In this document: piece after piece, positions 13,380-25,309 of the stretch
Layout of the letters: each line of letters opens with the position of its first letter
Position numbering within the stretch: the first letter of the stretch is position 1
Notes under the pieces: model-generated
What the model was told of the DNA's origin: nothing
The model's input: only the letters and a program-made list of their open reading frames with translations
Database searches by the model: none
Assembly (NCBI RefSeq): GCF_964340395.1
Contig: NC_135560.1
Location: forward strand, 24,336,675-24,400,674
DNA from: Glandiceps talaboti
Taxonomy: Eukaryota > Hemichordata > Enteropneusta > Spengelidae
Direction of reading: 5' to 3'
Length of the DNA stretch: 64,000 bases
Translations under genes and position numbers: made by a program

Positions 13380-15464
13380 TCCTGACATTTCCTTATAAAA
13401 TATTGTCAATTCGAATACATGAAGTCTAATAAATCTAGTCAGTTCGAATACATGATGTCCAATAAATCTAGTCAGTTCGAACGTCTGGTGAAGCCATCCA
13501 GCTCGTACCAGGACCAAAACACACTTATCGCTAAACAACTAATCTCTAAATGCTGATAAATTGATGCTAATTGTTACATTTATCTTGCGAAAAGTTTTAA
13601 TAAGTCTACTTTTTATTCTAGTCCAAAATTATGTGTAGACGACTCATGAAAGTACATAAAATGAAGGTAGGACATTGGATGTGGGCAGTTTCTAAGGTTA
13701 CCACACTGAGAGGAACGGGTATCATTTTCCGATATGTGAACTTCGTGAAGTATGTCAACCAAGTAGCCATGGAAACGGCTTTGATGGAGACAGTTGCCTT
13801 CTGCTACGAATGATGGAACCCGACCTGACAAACTGCAGTGCCAATATTGAACGCTATATGAAATGAAAGTCGCGTGAATTCCTCAAACTAAAGACTGCTT
13901 TTGGATGTGTGCTAAAGTATCTTTCTAACTAGCCAGGGTTGCAGTGATATTTGAAGTGTAACCATAGCAACAAGAGATAATGACATAGAACGTCATAGCG
14001 AATCATTGTAATATTCACGATTAGAAATGATTCGTGCCTAACTTGTTAAGATTTGGATAAACACATACAAAATGCTAGTCGTATAATGAAATATCTAAGG
14101 TCAGGTGAACGTTGTGACTGGTAAGCATTTACGCTGTGATAATAGCGATCGCAACTATGGAAATCCATTTTGTATGATTGAAATGATAAGAGAACCTGTA
14201 TGCTGATTTATCGGATGTTAAAAGGCCTTCGTAGACGTTACACAATCACTTTCTGATATCTAACAGCGTGCCTTCTTAAATCTATTTAGATCGTTTTTAC
14301 CGCGATTCGATCCCCCTTCTACTCCAACTATTCTTTATACGGTTTCAGTAGTCCATTTCAATTTTTATCATATTTTTATCTATTCTTTTCTTTTCGCTCC
14401 TTTTATTTCATCTAGCCTATTTCATTTTATAACATTTCATTTCATTTCACTTAACTGTCGTTCTTTTAATTTCTTTCTTTGATTTCATTTTTTTAAAAAG
14501 CAATCCATTTTATTTTCAGTCATATCGTGAAAGCTTTAATAAAGTACACCTTTACTCACTATTCAATTCAATCCAATATCATTTTATCGAATTGCTCTTG
14601 TTAACGTTTACATTATTTCTTATCATTTTGTTTTCATTTTAACGATCTATTTTCTTCATCTTAACCATTAATTTACAACAGAAATTCTTTCATCTAACTT
14701 TTTTGAAGACTTGAATACGCCCTGAGTATCATTCTCATATTTCGAAGGAAGGTAAATTTAGGCCAGCCAGGTGTATCATATCAACACAGTACAGCGACTA
14801 TTTCATCTCCGATATAAGCTGACGTCCTGAAAATGTACTCTATTTATCTTACGTATACGTCATTGTATAATAAATCCCGCTATTAATGACACTAAGAGAC
14901 CGTAATGTAGTATAAATTATTACACTATAAAACCATGGTAACAATATCTTGAAAGATATCCTTGCAGACGTGTACAGTGAAATATTCGGTTTCCCATTAC
15001 ATTTTTTTTCGGTGGCATAAACCTAACATAAAATCCGTGTATTGCGCCTTCGCTCGACTTGAATAAATGTCAGTTCTTTTAATTTTACTATTTGTCAGAG
15101 ATGTAACGCATAATGTTGCGTTCACAGGGATTTCTCAACTATAAGAAAGATCGGTAACTAGGGGCGATTGCTGTTGCCTGGCAACGCGAGATAAAAAGAT
15201 GAAGATTGTGTACTGTAGACGTTTGATGACGTAAAGAGTAGGGATTGCGATGATTGGGACAATTCGATATAACATTTGAAGCCGGAAGAGGACAGAATTG
15301 GATAGCCACATCTCCCTCGGAATGCGTTTCAAAATCCCTTCAAGGTTTAACATTCTTTGTGACATCAATACCACGTGATAATAACCTTTTAACGCCAAAT
15401 TCTTTAAAAACACTTTTTAAAAAAAATCTTCGAGGACAGTCTGATAATTTCATACAACATATGT
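13380..15464. other. No supported gene
   Basis: A short duplication TCTAGTCAGTTCGAA lies at 13434-13480. Some short frames (13631-13860; 15254-15420) were examined and rejected. The 14.3-14.7 kb stretch is T-rich with ATTTCAT motifs. Confidence 0.5.
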
Positions 15465-15467
15465 ATA

Positions 15468-15558
15468 TATACATACATACATACATACACACACATACAT
15501 ACATACATACATACATACATACATACATACATACACACGGACAGATAGACAGACAGGC

Positions 15559-15605
<47 letters not shown>

Positions 15606-15608
15606 TAG
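15468..15608. repeat. (ATAC)n(GACA)n microsatellite
   Basis: ATAC units change to GACA/CAGA units at about 15540. Confidence 0.99.
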
Positions 15609-16972
15609 GGTATTAACATTAAATTAGATTATGTTTACACAAAAATGAAAATTACTCGAAAGTCCAAGCTCTTCTGGAAATTTAAGCAAACCTATATTGT
15701 ATAGGTAATTTGATAAAGAGAGAGATCGTATGATGTATTAATATGTGCGAGTTTTCACAAGAAGCTGCCCATCAGCTGTAATCATATAGCACAGTGAAAA
15801 GATCAAAAGCGTGACTACCCTGAACGCATCTAGTGAAATTTAAAGCTTGTTACCTCAAAGGACATGTTAACTCTTGCTGTAAATTACTTCCGAATACATA
15901 GAAAAAAAGGGCTCCAAGTAAATGTACTTATGAAATCTGTGCACACATGTCCCTTTCACTACATTGTTTGGTGTGTGTGTTCTTTCTTCATTTGTGCGAT
16001 GTGATGTCGGGAGAGGTTTAGGGTTTCCGCAATCAACTACACCGTGTCTCTCTCTTGTCGATTTCTTTAGAAAGTCGTCAATATTGTCAATTTCTTATGA
16101 GAGAATGTCGTGATGTTTGTTCTGACAGAACAGTATTTCCGGTTGGCTCGTAGGCGTGTCTGGCAGATATGACGGCGAGGTGGGGGGGGGAGACAAGATT
16201 TATTGATATAAACAGTCAAAACGATTATAATGCTCACAAATGATTAAGAAGATCTTAAGCTTTCCTGTCCGTTTCTAAGGTAACGTCTTGTTCAAATATA
16301 TAACAATTATTTCATATTACAACTACTTCCCCTTGCAACACACTTCATTCACGTGGTATCTGCTAGAGTATCACGACTCGTCGTATCTTACAAACTACAA
16401 ACTTGTTTGTTAAAGGAAATGGAATACGGAACATAAAACCACCCATATTCTTCCCCTATAATCGATCATACACGATATGCTCTTAATCTCTTAGACTGTG
16501 TCTATAAAGATACATATTAACTTTTTTTATAGTCAAGGTTGGCATCATTTTGCATTAGACAAATCAAAAGTGTGGCATGCATACACAACTTTGATAATCT
16601 ATCCGGAAAATAAGGACACTGTCGCTACAAAACTTTCTAAAATAATTCAGAATTTGACTTTTAAAAATACATTTTATCAAACCTTTTGCCATTTAAATAA
16701 TATAACAAAAACTCTTTTCTTTTTAGACAACGGTGACTATAGCAACCTTGTAAATTTTCAGAGATGGACAATTTAATTGAGACCCAACTGTTACATGTAA
16801 TACGTATATTACACACAACACACAGTTGACTGGTAATTTACGTGTATGCGATTGGACATCCACCGTCACTTATTAAAAGAAGTTTGAAAGAACTACATAC
16901 AACATGGCGTTATAAAGATGTCTGAATGTGACCTGGCTGCAAACCCTCGATTTTACATTTCTAACTTTTAAG
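15609..16972. other. No supported gene
   Basis: Contains a 9-G run near 16182. The frame at 16498-16776 starts without ATG and has no domain, though it is long for this composition. Confidence 0.45.
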
Positions 16973-17216
16973 CAATGACCCCTGACCTCCGAATGTTATT
17001 ACTCAACGACATCACGAAGGTATGGATGACGAGGCTAGCATATGAAATTGACACACATCCGTTGAAATTCACAAGAGAAAAGTGCGTGGATGAATTGGAA
17101 ATGCTTACAAACCATATGAAAGTTTTCTATAGTAATCTGAGGACAAATAAAGTACATTCAGATCTGTTAGATATCAGTTGTAAAGAGAGTGATAGTCGAT
17201 CCTTAATCTCATACAG
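16973..17216 (+). CDS. Candidate internal exon, protein of unknown family
   Basis: A 244-nt frame bounded by an acceptor (TTCTAACTTTTAAG) and a donor (ATACAG/GTACTC), phase 2 out. It encodes about 80 residues, beginning MTPDLRMLLLNDITKVW and including REKCVDELEMLTNHMKVFY, with a predicted amphipathic helical character and normal, non-repetitive amino-acid use. It has more GC than its surroundings. The ATG at 16975 could be the start or simply an internal Met. I do not recognise the family. No neighbouring plus-strand exons were found, so gene extent and function are unknown. Confidence 0.45.
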
Positions 17217-17287
17217 GTACTCTCCCCGTCCGTAATCAGTATATCCACAAACAGCTGTAGTTTCATTCAAAGTCTTCCACCATTGCA

Positions 17288-17400
17288 CGGGCTTAGGGAC
17301 TGGACAGATATTACAGGGTGGGGTGGGCCGGTGTTTTTAGGGGGTGGGTCACTATTTTCTGCGCAAGGGATTGGGGGGGGGTCACTGACTTTTATGCAAT
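17288..17400 (-). repeat. Fragment of G-rich dispersed repeat (R1-like), inverted
   Basis: TTAGGGACTGGACAGATATT, ACAGGG, then G-runs with GGGTCACT and a TGCAAGGGATT-type motif. The same series occurs in reverse complement at 19300-19441. Confidence 0.65.
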
Positions 17401-17558
17401 GATATGTTGATAGTCAATCAAATAAAAAAAATACTGACATCCAAGAAAATACAAGATTTAATTTTAAAAATCTTTTGATGAACTCACAACTAAAGTGTGC
17501 GTGAAAATCAATTTAAAACCTGTCTTTCTTTTCTAATCTATCAGCTGTCATTCACATC

Positions 17559-17795
17559 TCAGCTATCATCTTCCTCAGTATCACCATTGCCATCATCACC
17601 ATCATTGGACTCCTTTTCACTGTCATCATCTTCCTCAGAGTCATCTCCATCGTGGTATTTCCCATCATCGTCATCATCATCTTGTTCAGAATCATCTCCG
17701 TCGTGGTACTTCCCATACTCGTCATCATCATCTTGCTCAGAATCATCTCCATCGTGGTACTTCCCATACTCGTCATCATCAATATTTTTGGCATT
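17559..17795 (-). pseudogene. Acidic 17-residue-repeat reading frame (three copies)
   Basis: Minus-strand frame ending in TGA at 17559-17561. It encodes three copies of a 17-residue unit (DEYGKYHDGDDSEQDDD pattern; third copy altered), then SEKESNDGDDGNGD and EEDDS. Differences between copies are mostly synonymous (GAC/GAT, GAA/GAG, AAA/AAG), which suggests it evolved as protein. There is no usable start or splice acceptor upstream: TGA at 17796-17798 closes the frame. It therefore looks like the 3' end of a lost or retroposed gene, or a last exon whose acceptor I cannot see. Confidence 0.3.
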
Positions 17796-18569
17796 TCAAT
17801 TTTTTTCTTTGGTGATGTGCAAGATATCCTCACGGGGCTTCACATGTCAATAAAATGGCTGCTGGACTACTATGCACATTTTGTTTCAAAATTATTTAAC
17901 TAAAGGTGATTTCTTTATATTTTCTGAATAATACATATGATCATATACATTTGAGTCATATATCTTTATACTGTAACCGTGGTTTACTTGATTCTGATGA
18001 TGCCTACAAGAGTAAACTGAGATTAAACTAAGTTGTTGCATATCCAACATGCACTAAAGAAATGAGCAAAATTTACGACAATTTGAAGGGGCTGAGAAAT
18101 TATTTGACCACCAAACTTCTGATTATATGAAAGGGGAACTTTATATGGTTTGCTCTTTATTTGTGACTTTTTTTGTTCTGGAAAAGTCATTTACCAAGTG
18201 TACAGCTTCAAAATATCGTTCAGCTTTTCCACAACAAAATACACTTCATAGCCAGACAATATGTACTGCATAGTATAATTGTCTCAATTCTGGTATTTTA
18301 ATACCATATTCAAGCATTGTAAGACTTATGTCTATGGTTTAATATTTTATGCCTCTAAATGGCCTTATTTTCGAAAACGTTCTCACTTTTGGGCGTGTCT
18401 CCTCCCAATCAGTAGCAATCACAGTGATATAACATGCTCCCGAATCAAGATGGAAGGAAGCTACCTCCACGTACGTATACGTTAGAGCTCATTATGAGAC
18501 ATCTCATCTCCTTATGCATATGAAATACATATCGTTTGTAAAGTAACCTCGTTTGGACTGTTACTGTAG

Positions 18570-18842
18570 TTGTTTATCACTGTTATTTTAATACATCTTT
18601 GTACAATATAATTTTACATCTCCACTATAGTGTAGGTGACAGAAGGGGCTGCTAAAATAATTGTTTATCACTGTTATTTTAATATATCTTTGTACCATAT
18701 AATTTTACATCTCCACTATAATGTAGGTGACAGAAGGGGTTGCTAAAATAATTGTTTATCACTGTTATTTTGATACATTTTTCGACCATATAATTTGATA
18801 TATCCACTGTAGTGTAGGTGACAAGGGGTTGCTAAAATAATT
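18570..18842. repeat. 91-bp tandem triplication
   Basis: Three copies start at 18570, 18661 and 18752 (TTGTTTATCACTGTTATTTT) and end GGTTGCTAAAATAA, with about 90% identity. Each contains CTCCACTATAGTGTAGGTGA. Confidence 0.95.
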
Positions 18843-19295
18843 CTGAAGTTTCATTTGGCAGGTATCAAACATGAACAGCTTTTTATTTTTTCTGGCCTTT
18901 TGTCTGTTTTCTTTTTTTCTTCGCTTGATACTGGTATTTCTCAACTCTCCAAATCAGCACATGCTCTTTTTTTGGCAGTTTGTCTGTCAATCTTTTTTTT
19001 CTTCAAGTTTTCCATTGTATCAAACAGGTTGTTGATCCTAGTCCTACAGTTACTATTAAATTCCACTGAACACTCCCTCCCTAATGTTATTCTTTTTGTC
19101 TTTGTAAAGCATGTATCCTGATGAGCTTCTATCTTCTCTCCTTCTTCTCCAAGTGTTGATTTCGGTTTCGTTAACTTTTTGTTAACATATTGGATGCAAT
19201 ATTTTTGGGGGACTGAGAGTACTATATTTTACAGTGAAGATTCAGTTTCGGGAAAACTTAGTGACTGTTGAATTGTATTTGTCAACTCATTAGAG
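18843..19295. other. No gene seen; T-rich
   Basis: Pyrimidine-rich. The plus frame 18855-19121 is Phe/Ser-rich and probably compositional. Confidence 0.5.
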
Positions 19296-19299
19296 TGTG

Positions 19300-19441
19300 T
19301 CGGGGGGGGGTCACTTTTTTCATGCACGGTAGAGGGCGTGGGTCGGAATTTTTTGTGCAAAGATTTGAGGGGGTCTATATTTTTCATGCCGCGGTCTTTT
19401 GCAAAACACCCCCTCCCCCTGTAATTTCTGTCCAGTCCCTT
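19300..19441 (+). repeat. Fragment of G-rich dispersed repeat (R1-like)
   Basis: GGGGGGGGTCACTTTTTTCA ... CCCCCTGTAATTTCTGTCCA ... GTCCCTTA, the inverse of 17288-17400. It resembles the right end of R1 copies A and B. Confidence 0.65.
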
Positions 19442-22400
19442 ACTTACCATAATACATGTAAAAACGTATGGTATGTCTGATGTGAGTCCGGGCTAGGAGG
19501 TACGAAACAAGCAGACATTCTAAAGACGACAACAAAACACATGATATTCCAGACAAGACAGTTTCATAATTACGTGTTATTGCATCACGTGACTTAGACC
19601 CTGGGCATCGATCATGTTCTACAAATATTTGTCTTTAATCTATAATCATTTTTATTTAAAATAATCAGGATCAAGAATTCTGCTTCCATAACGGACATGT
19701 CTGCTAAATAATATATTTTGTACACTTTGGTATTTTTCCTGAGGTTATTTCTTTATTCGTCATTCCGTTTCAGCCACGCGTGATGATTGCATTGAACTGT
19801 GTTTAAAGCTAGGGGGTGTTTCATCGCTACTTATTGATTTGTCTTCACATCTTTATTATTTGCCTTGTTCTCCTCTTTATTTTTTGTGTGTACGGAAAAA
19901 ATTACATAACAAGGCTTTGAAACATCATCTAGAGCACAGATGAGTAACACGTGTGTTACTTATCTGTGTCTATAGTAAGCCTTCTATTAACAGTTAAAAG
20001 TATGTAATGATTAATAATACCTGGCACTCTGCTTTACAAACGCTGTTGATGTGATCACTGAAAGAAGTGTTCTTGTTACGATTGTTTTGTTAACACATAC
20101 TAGTACACGAGCTTTACCGGATTCTTGAGTCGATGAATTTTGTACCTGAACAATAATGACAACAACTTCAAGTCCAACTACAATCAAATCGTGGTCTCTC
20201 GTCACAGTTACTCTGCATTCATGAAGAGGCCCGCCCACGCAAATGACCTATGGGTCATTGTACATACGGGCAATGACTTGTGACAGTACGTCAGTCGTGA
20301 GGACTGCTGCTACTCACGACATCCGTTATCAGGCATCCAATTTTCAAAAAATCGTGAAAAAATAAAACAATAATAAAACAGGAATGATAGATGTGTGGAT
20401 ATTGCATAAATTGTAAAATCATCTTCCCGGCCCATGAAGGTACGACATTTACACAAACGTATTGTAAAGGTTACAAGTTTTCCATAGATCTGCGGATAAC
20501 AATCATTGCTATGCCAATTACTATTAAAACACTTTCACTTTTATATGTTTTAATTGTTATTAGTAATACTTCAAAATAAGCCGAGGACCAGAACGAGTTG
20601 CACCAAAGGAGGACATTTCCCTTTCTAAAATATTGTTATGTTAATTACAGTCTGTCAGGCTACTAGTGCTATCATCTTCGTGTTTTGACTTGACTTGATT
20701 TGCTCCTACGATTGCATTGTGTAATTCTGTGTAACAAAAAAGACAAACAACAGAGCCGTTGGCTTCATGTTTACTAATCCACACTTCGGACAGACAGAGT
20801 CTTGCATAACACTAGAAGCGGAGGGGGAGATTGTACATGTAACTTGAATGGTGTGGACCACCGCTTTAATAGGTGATGTTTTAGGGCTTCTGGAGGCACA
20901 TGAAAAAATAACAAAAGCTGAAGTTGTCGCCATTATTGTCGCGTCCAGAATCTGATAAAGCGTGGGGCAGTGAACAAAGTAGGGAGGGTATACTAGTTCC
21001 CCCCTTAAAATGAAAGGGGAAAACGATGAAAATCGTGAACGCCTTCAAAATCGTTTAGAAACACACCGGAAACAATGTGATTGAAAATAATTCTATTGGG
21101 GAATGATGTACAAATTTTGCTGCTCTTCAAATCTCAAGGGATATATAGATAATCCAATTCCAAAGCACGTAGATTTAGTTTTGCCTGTGTAAACATACGT
21201 TAAAAAAATAAATCCTTTGTAGGTCCCCGATTTGGAAAAAAACCCACCACACCCATTTATGAATTTCTATTGCACAAAACGCAATAGTCCAGAAATAATT
21301 GTACGGCACGGAGAGGCTCAGAGAACACACTTAGTGTGATAAAATATGTGATATTCCAGGATGATCTGTCTAGTGGCCTGGTTGTTGGTATGGAATGAAA
21401 AAAATCAACACGACATCGTGTTATTGTACTTAATCATGGGGCAATTTCCCTGGTTACTTATTATTTATCACATTATACTAAATGTCGAAGATATTTGAGA
21501 AGTTAATGTTTGGTGCCAGGGCCAATTGGTACTATCTAACCACATATAACCTCAGACCACTTCGTTGGTTAGTGGTCTGAGATATAACATATACATTTTG
21601 CAGATTCGGAAGCTACTTACAACAGCGTTCGTATAGATTCACATTTTCATATTTTCACCTTATGCGATATATTTCAGTATTAGAGTTCGATCATGCCGAG
21701 ACGGGGGCAGGGGCAAGATGTGCATTTGGCGCCAAGGGCATTTTAGTTTAAATTGTACACAGAAAAAAAAAACTTCGTACCATACGCCAACGTTGTTGTC
21801 AAACTGACGGAAATGACAATGTTTTAACTTATTTATATTACCTACTACGGTCATAAAGCCGTAACTGAGGTCTCGTCATATCAGGGTTTTCGTTGCAATA
21901 TCGATCCTGCTGTCAAGTAAAAACACACGAGGACGACACAAGACAAATCGAGAGTTCATTGTTTACACACGGCAGACATGACAAACAAGGCACGATAGTC
22001 GATATGTGGGGACTCCAAGGACACACACATAGAAACAATTACGTAACTATATAGCAGAGTGCGCTCACGGCCTTCAAATTGACAACGCTTTTTTCACCAA
22101 TCCTAAAAAGAAGTGCAATGAAATGATTCGCCAAGTATTCGTTATCAGTATTGTGAGCATGTACCAAGTTTAGAGATTCGGGATCGTTTCCTTAGGAAAG
22201 AAAATCAAGAGATTACAGGTTTGGCACTAGACCCGACATGTTGACACAGTGCCAAATGTATGTACCCAACAAAAACACTTCATTGTGGGTTTAGATAAGA
22301 GTAACGTAAAGTTATTCTTTTCATTGAAATCGTAAATTTGTCATTTAAAAAATAACAAGTTTCCCGAAAGACGTTTTAAAAACGTTCATGAAAATCCTAT

Positions 22401-23641
22401 TCTGTTAAATTAATATTATATATATATTTCGCTGCTGCTCCAGCCCTAATCATAAACCGCTAACTATTTGAACTGACACAAAATGTTGTATGTAAATGAA
22501 GTACTTACAATCAAGGTCGTTCTATATGTAGAAGAGATGAAAGACAACACTAAGGCCATTGACCTCTCTGAATCTTAATTAAAGTAATATTGGGAAGAAA
22601 AAGTGAGCAGAAAAGTAAGCGTTCCGCTTTGGGAAGATAATAAATGGAAATTCTTTTCTTTTTAAATGCTACTCTTTTTAGACTATGTAAAGTGAGAATA
22701 GTAAAGCGAAGTGTTATAAGCGAAAAGGTAATGTAATGCGATATTGTGAGAATACAAAGACACATTGCTGCAAACCAGTTGATGATGATACTCCTCTAAT
22801 GCGCACATGGATACATGATGACGTCAAGCAATGACGTCACTGGCAGAATCGAGTCCTGTTTTACATGTTTATCAAGATGGCTCCGTTTTTCAACTGACGA
22901 CTATAAGGACATCTCATAGCAGTTTTAATATATTCCATGCACACTGGTTATACCCTTGTAAATTGAACGAACAGTCTATTTTGTGTGTATGAATGTCAGT
23001 ACAGCAGTTGACAAACGTTGTTTTTTCTCTAAAAGTATAAAACACAGTCGCCATTGATACATAGAATTTCTTTCTTCATTACAAAATTTTGTGACCTCCA
23101 ATAGATATTGGCAATAACAGACAGTGATCGTGTACTCCGCAATGATAACATTTACCGCGTACAATAACAACTGATATTGCTAGAAAAATCAAATTCCTTG
23201 ATTGCTAGAATCAAAACATAACAAAATAAAGAAGATAATCCATAAACAAACATAAATGTCTACAGTTTCTTTTAAGGTGAAATTGAACCTACACAAATAT
23301 CTAATAACACTGTAATATATAATGTTCTTTGGAGAGTTTCATCTCATGAAAAACTGATACCTCATTAAAAAGTGTTATATACATAGCTAGCGTTCCACGG
23401 GATAAATAGACATTCACATCTCGCATGTTATCCAACTCAAATGACGCTATGTGTGATCCTAAAATAAGACCGAAGTCTACAACTCTATAAGCTTTTTAGT
23501 GTTTCTGAAATATTTTTAAATTCAATATTTGGAACTTTTTCATTTTTACATCCGTTTTCGTATGATGTCATATCAAGAACACACTAGGCTATGTGTTTTG
23601 ATTTCTGGGGTAATTATTAGTAATTTTGAGCTTTGGTGGGT
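19442..23641. other. Long region without supported gene
   Basis: Unique-looking AT-rich DNA. The minus frames at 20011-20238 and 20706-20933 were considered and not accepted. A short inverted motif around 21540-21585 (CAGACCACT...AGTGGTCTG) is present. No tandem arrays. Confidence 0.5.
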
Positions 23642-23809
23642 ATGTTGAAACCATTCTCGCTACGAGCTCTAATTACAGCATTAGTTCTTGTTGGTGTCCC
23701 GTGTACCTGCTGCGACGAAGTTCACCGATCTGTGCAGTGTGATTCGACAGTACATTTTAATCATCGCAATACGGCTACTGTCCTTGCTAACGGAAACCCG
23801 TGGCGCTAA
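23642..23809 (+). CDS. Small secreted-protein ORF (55 codons), hypothetical
   Basis: ATG TTG AAA at 23642 to TAA at 23807-23809. The N-terminus MLKPFSLRALITALVLVGVP is a good signal peptide (basic, then hydrophobic core), with likely cleavage near CTCC. The remainder, DEVHRSVQCDSTVHFNHRN and a tail ending ANGNPWR, is short and hydrophilic with one Cys. The region has more CpG than its flanks. It may be a complete small secreted peptide, the first exon of a longer gene, or chance. No pro-peptide cleavage or amidation site (G-K/R-R) is seen. Confidence 0.3.
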   Translation: MLKPFSLRALITALVLVGVPCTCCDEVHRSVQCDSTVHFNHRNTATVLANGNPWR

Positions 23810-25121
23810 CTCGACATCGCCGATGTAATCTGAAGCCTTGAAACGTACACCGATATTTTATATAAATGTACAATGAGTGAACTAAAAGATGTTCTCATAT
23901 TCAAGTATCTGTTTTGTTGTACGTCTAGCGTCTGATAAGGCCGCGATTCAAGCATACAATAAGGTCGATTTTCCCCTCGTGGCCGGCTGTGATAAAACCA
24001 CGGGTTTTCGAGTCCTTGAAAGCACCCATATTTACAGTCTGTTCAAACATGTCCGACTGCTCATTCATTTAAATCATCCTGAAAAATTAGATGAAAATGA
24101 GCAGTTACGGTTGCCTAGTTACGCGCTTCAAAGCTGTGGCCCTTTTTAAGTATGTAATTTCAATCAGGATTTCCTTTTTTCGGTACCTCTCTCCTTCGTG
24201 TAATATTTTATTGCGTGCATATACGTGTTTATATTATTCTCTCTATGTTTGTCCTTCTACATTGCAGTGTGGACATTTGCCCTGCTCTGAGTTGATAGTA
24301 GGAAAGCTAAAGGTGTCATCTTGTGTTGTGAATTCTAGGTAACGGCATTACTAATTTTGGTGCAATATGACGATTAATCGACACAGTATTCTATCACTTT
24401 TAGCGTATGTTTACCAAAATTGCCTTAAATTGTACTTGTGGGTGATGGATTGGAGTGCTGTAGCGAAGATATTCATCTCTTCCCTTGATCATTGACATCA
24501 AACCCGACAGCATCTTTACATCATCAAGACATTGAAGAGACTGTACTTTTGACATCTTTCCCCTCATTGTTTTGTTGTGGTAGTGTACGAATATTAAATT
24601 GTTGGTTTAATGCCTCGGTATTCAACTGACTGTTGATTAACCAGCACCCACCTAAACATCCCCACCCCCACCCCTCCTCCACCCCACTCTGCGCCTAGGA
24701 GTGATATGACCGTCAGTTACGTTTGCCAACACCATGACAAGCAACCATAACTCACCACATAACTGTGTGCGCCACTTAACGTAGCTAGCTGTGCACAGCG
24801 AGTTCATTTATAAACAACTTACACCTTTAAACTTATTTATTCTTTTGTAAGAGTTTGCTTGTTCGGTCAGTAACTGTCTGTCTAAATGTCCTGCCATGTA
24901 ATTACTCAACTCAACCTTGTTAAGCAGGGTTTTTTTCATCTGCACTTCCATATAGGCCACGTACGTACCCTGCTTATTACACAAACAGCTACAGTGAAGC
25001 AGTGCCTATAACGACCTTGTGTAGTATCTGTGCCTTCCCTGTTGAAACACACAAAACACTATACAAAATGACAGTTCCACTGACAAATATATTGATGCAA
25101 AATAACATGGCGAATACTTAC
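23810..25121. other. No supported gene; possible intron of the LRR gene
   Basis: The plus ORF at 23889-24149 (86 codons, ATG) has no recognised motif. A C-rich stretch lies at 24650-24695. If the LRR exon at 25.1-25.3 kb is real, its first intron covers this area. Confidence 0.4.
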
Positions 25122-25309
25122 AATTCGGTGGTGTCTGGAGATCCGATATCTGAAAACGATGTCAACGTGTTTTTTTCGATACACTCGACTTTACTTTCCG
25201 TACACGTGCAATGTAAAGGGCAAAGGTATGTCTTGAACCGTGCTGCTGCTGTTGGTTGTGATTGCGACAGACAAAAAATTGTAAACCACAGAAAATTCCT
25301 CCAATACAT
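25122..25309 (-). CDS. First coding exon of a secreted or membrane LRR protein (signal peptide + LRRNT)
   Basis: Minus-strand ATG with A at -3. Residues 1-23, MYWRNFLWFTIFCLSQSQPT plus three Ala, form a signal peptide (hydrophobic core FLWFTIFCL). Residues 30-42, CPLHCTCTESKVEC, fit the leucine-rich-repeat N-terminal cap pattern C-P-x2-C-x-C-x6-C. LTSFSDIGSPDTTEL follows and looks like the entry into a first repeat. The frame ends at a strong donor, CCGAATT/GTAAGTATT, in phase 2 after 188 nt. Likely role: extracellular recognition or receptor (inference from the cap). I could not find the next exons among the lower coordinates, so the gene is incomplete, its family is open, and a lone relic exon is possible. 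The opposite-strand frame is a shadow. Confidence 0.6.

Noticed and set aside
13760-13866. Frame HGNGFDGDSCLLLRMMEP near 13.8 kb resembling a cysteine-rich secreted domain
   Set aside because: Closed by stops just upstream, no clear acceptor, and only one motif-like heptamer.
15254-15420. Plus frame with FDITFEAGRGQNW, resembling a MAM domain core
   Set aside because: The match is only FEA-x-RG; the expected following D-I-A-I-D-D pattern is absent and there are no splice borders.
20706-20933. 75-codon minus ORF with CPKCG
   Set aside because: ATG start but a single CxxC, no partner cysteines, no homologous feel, and no splice context.
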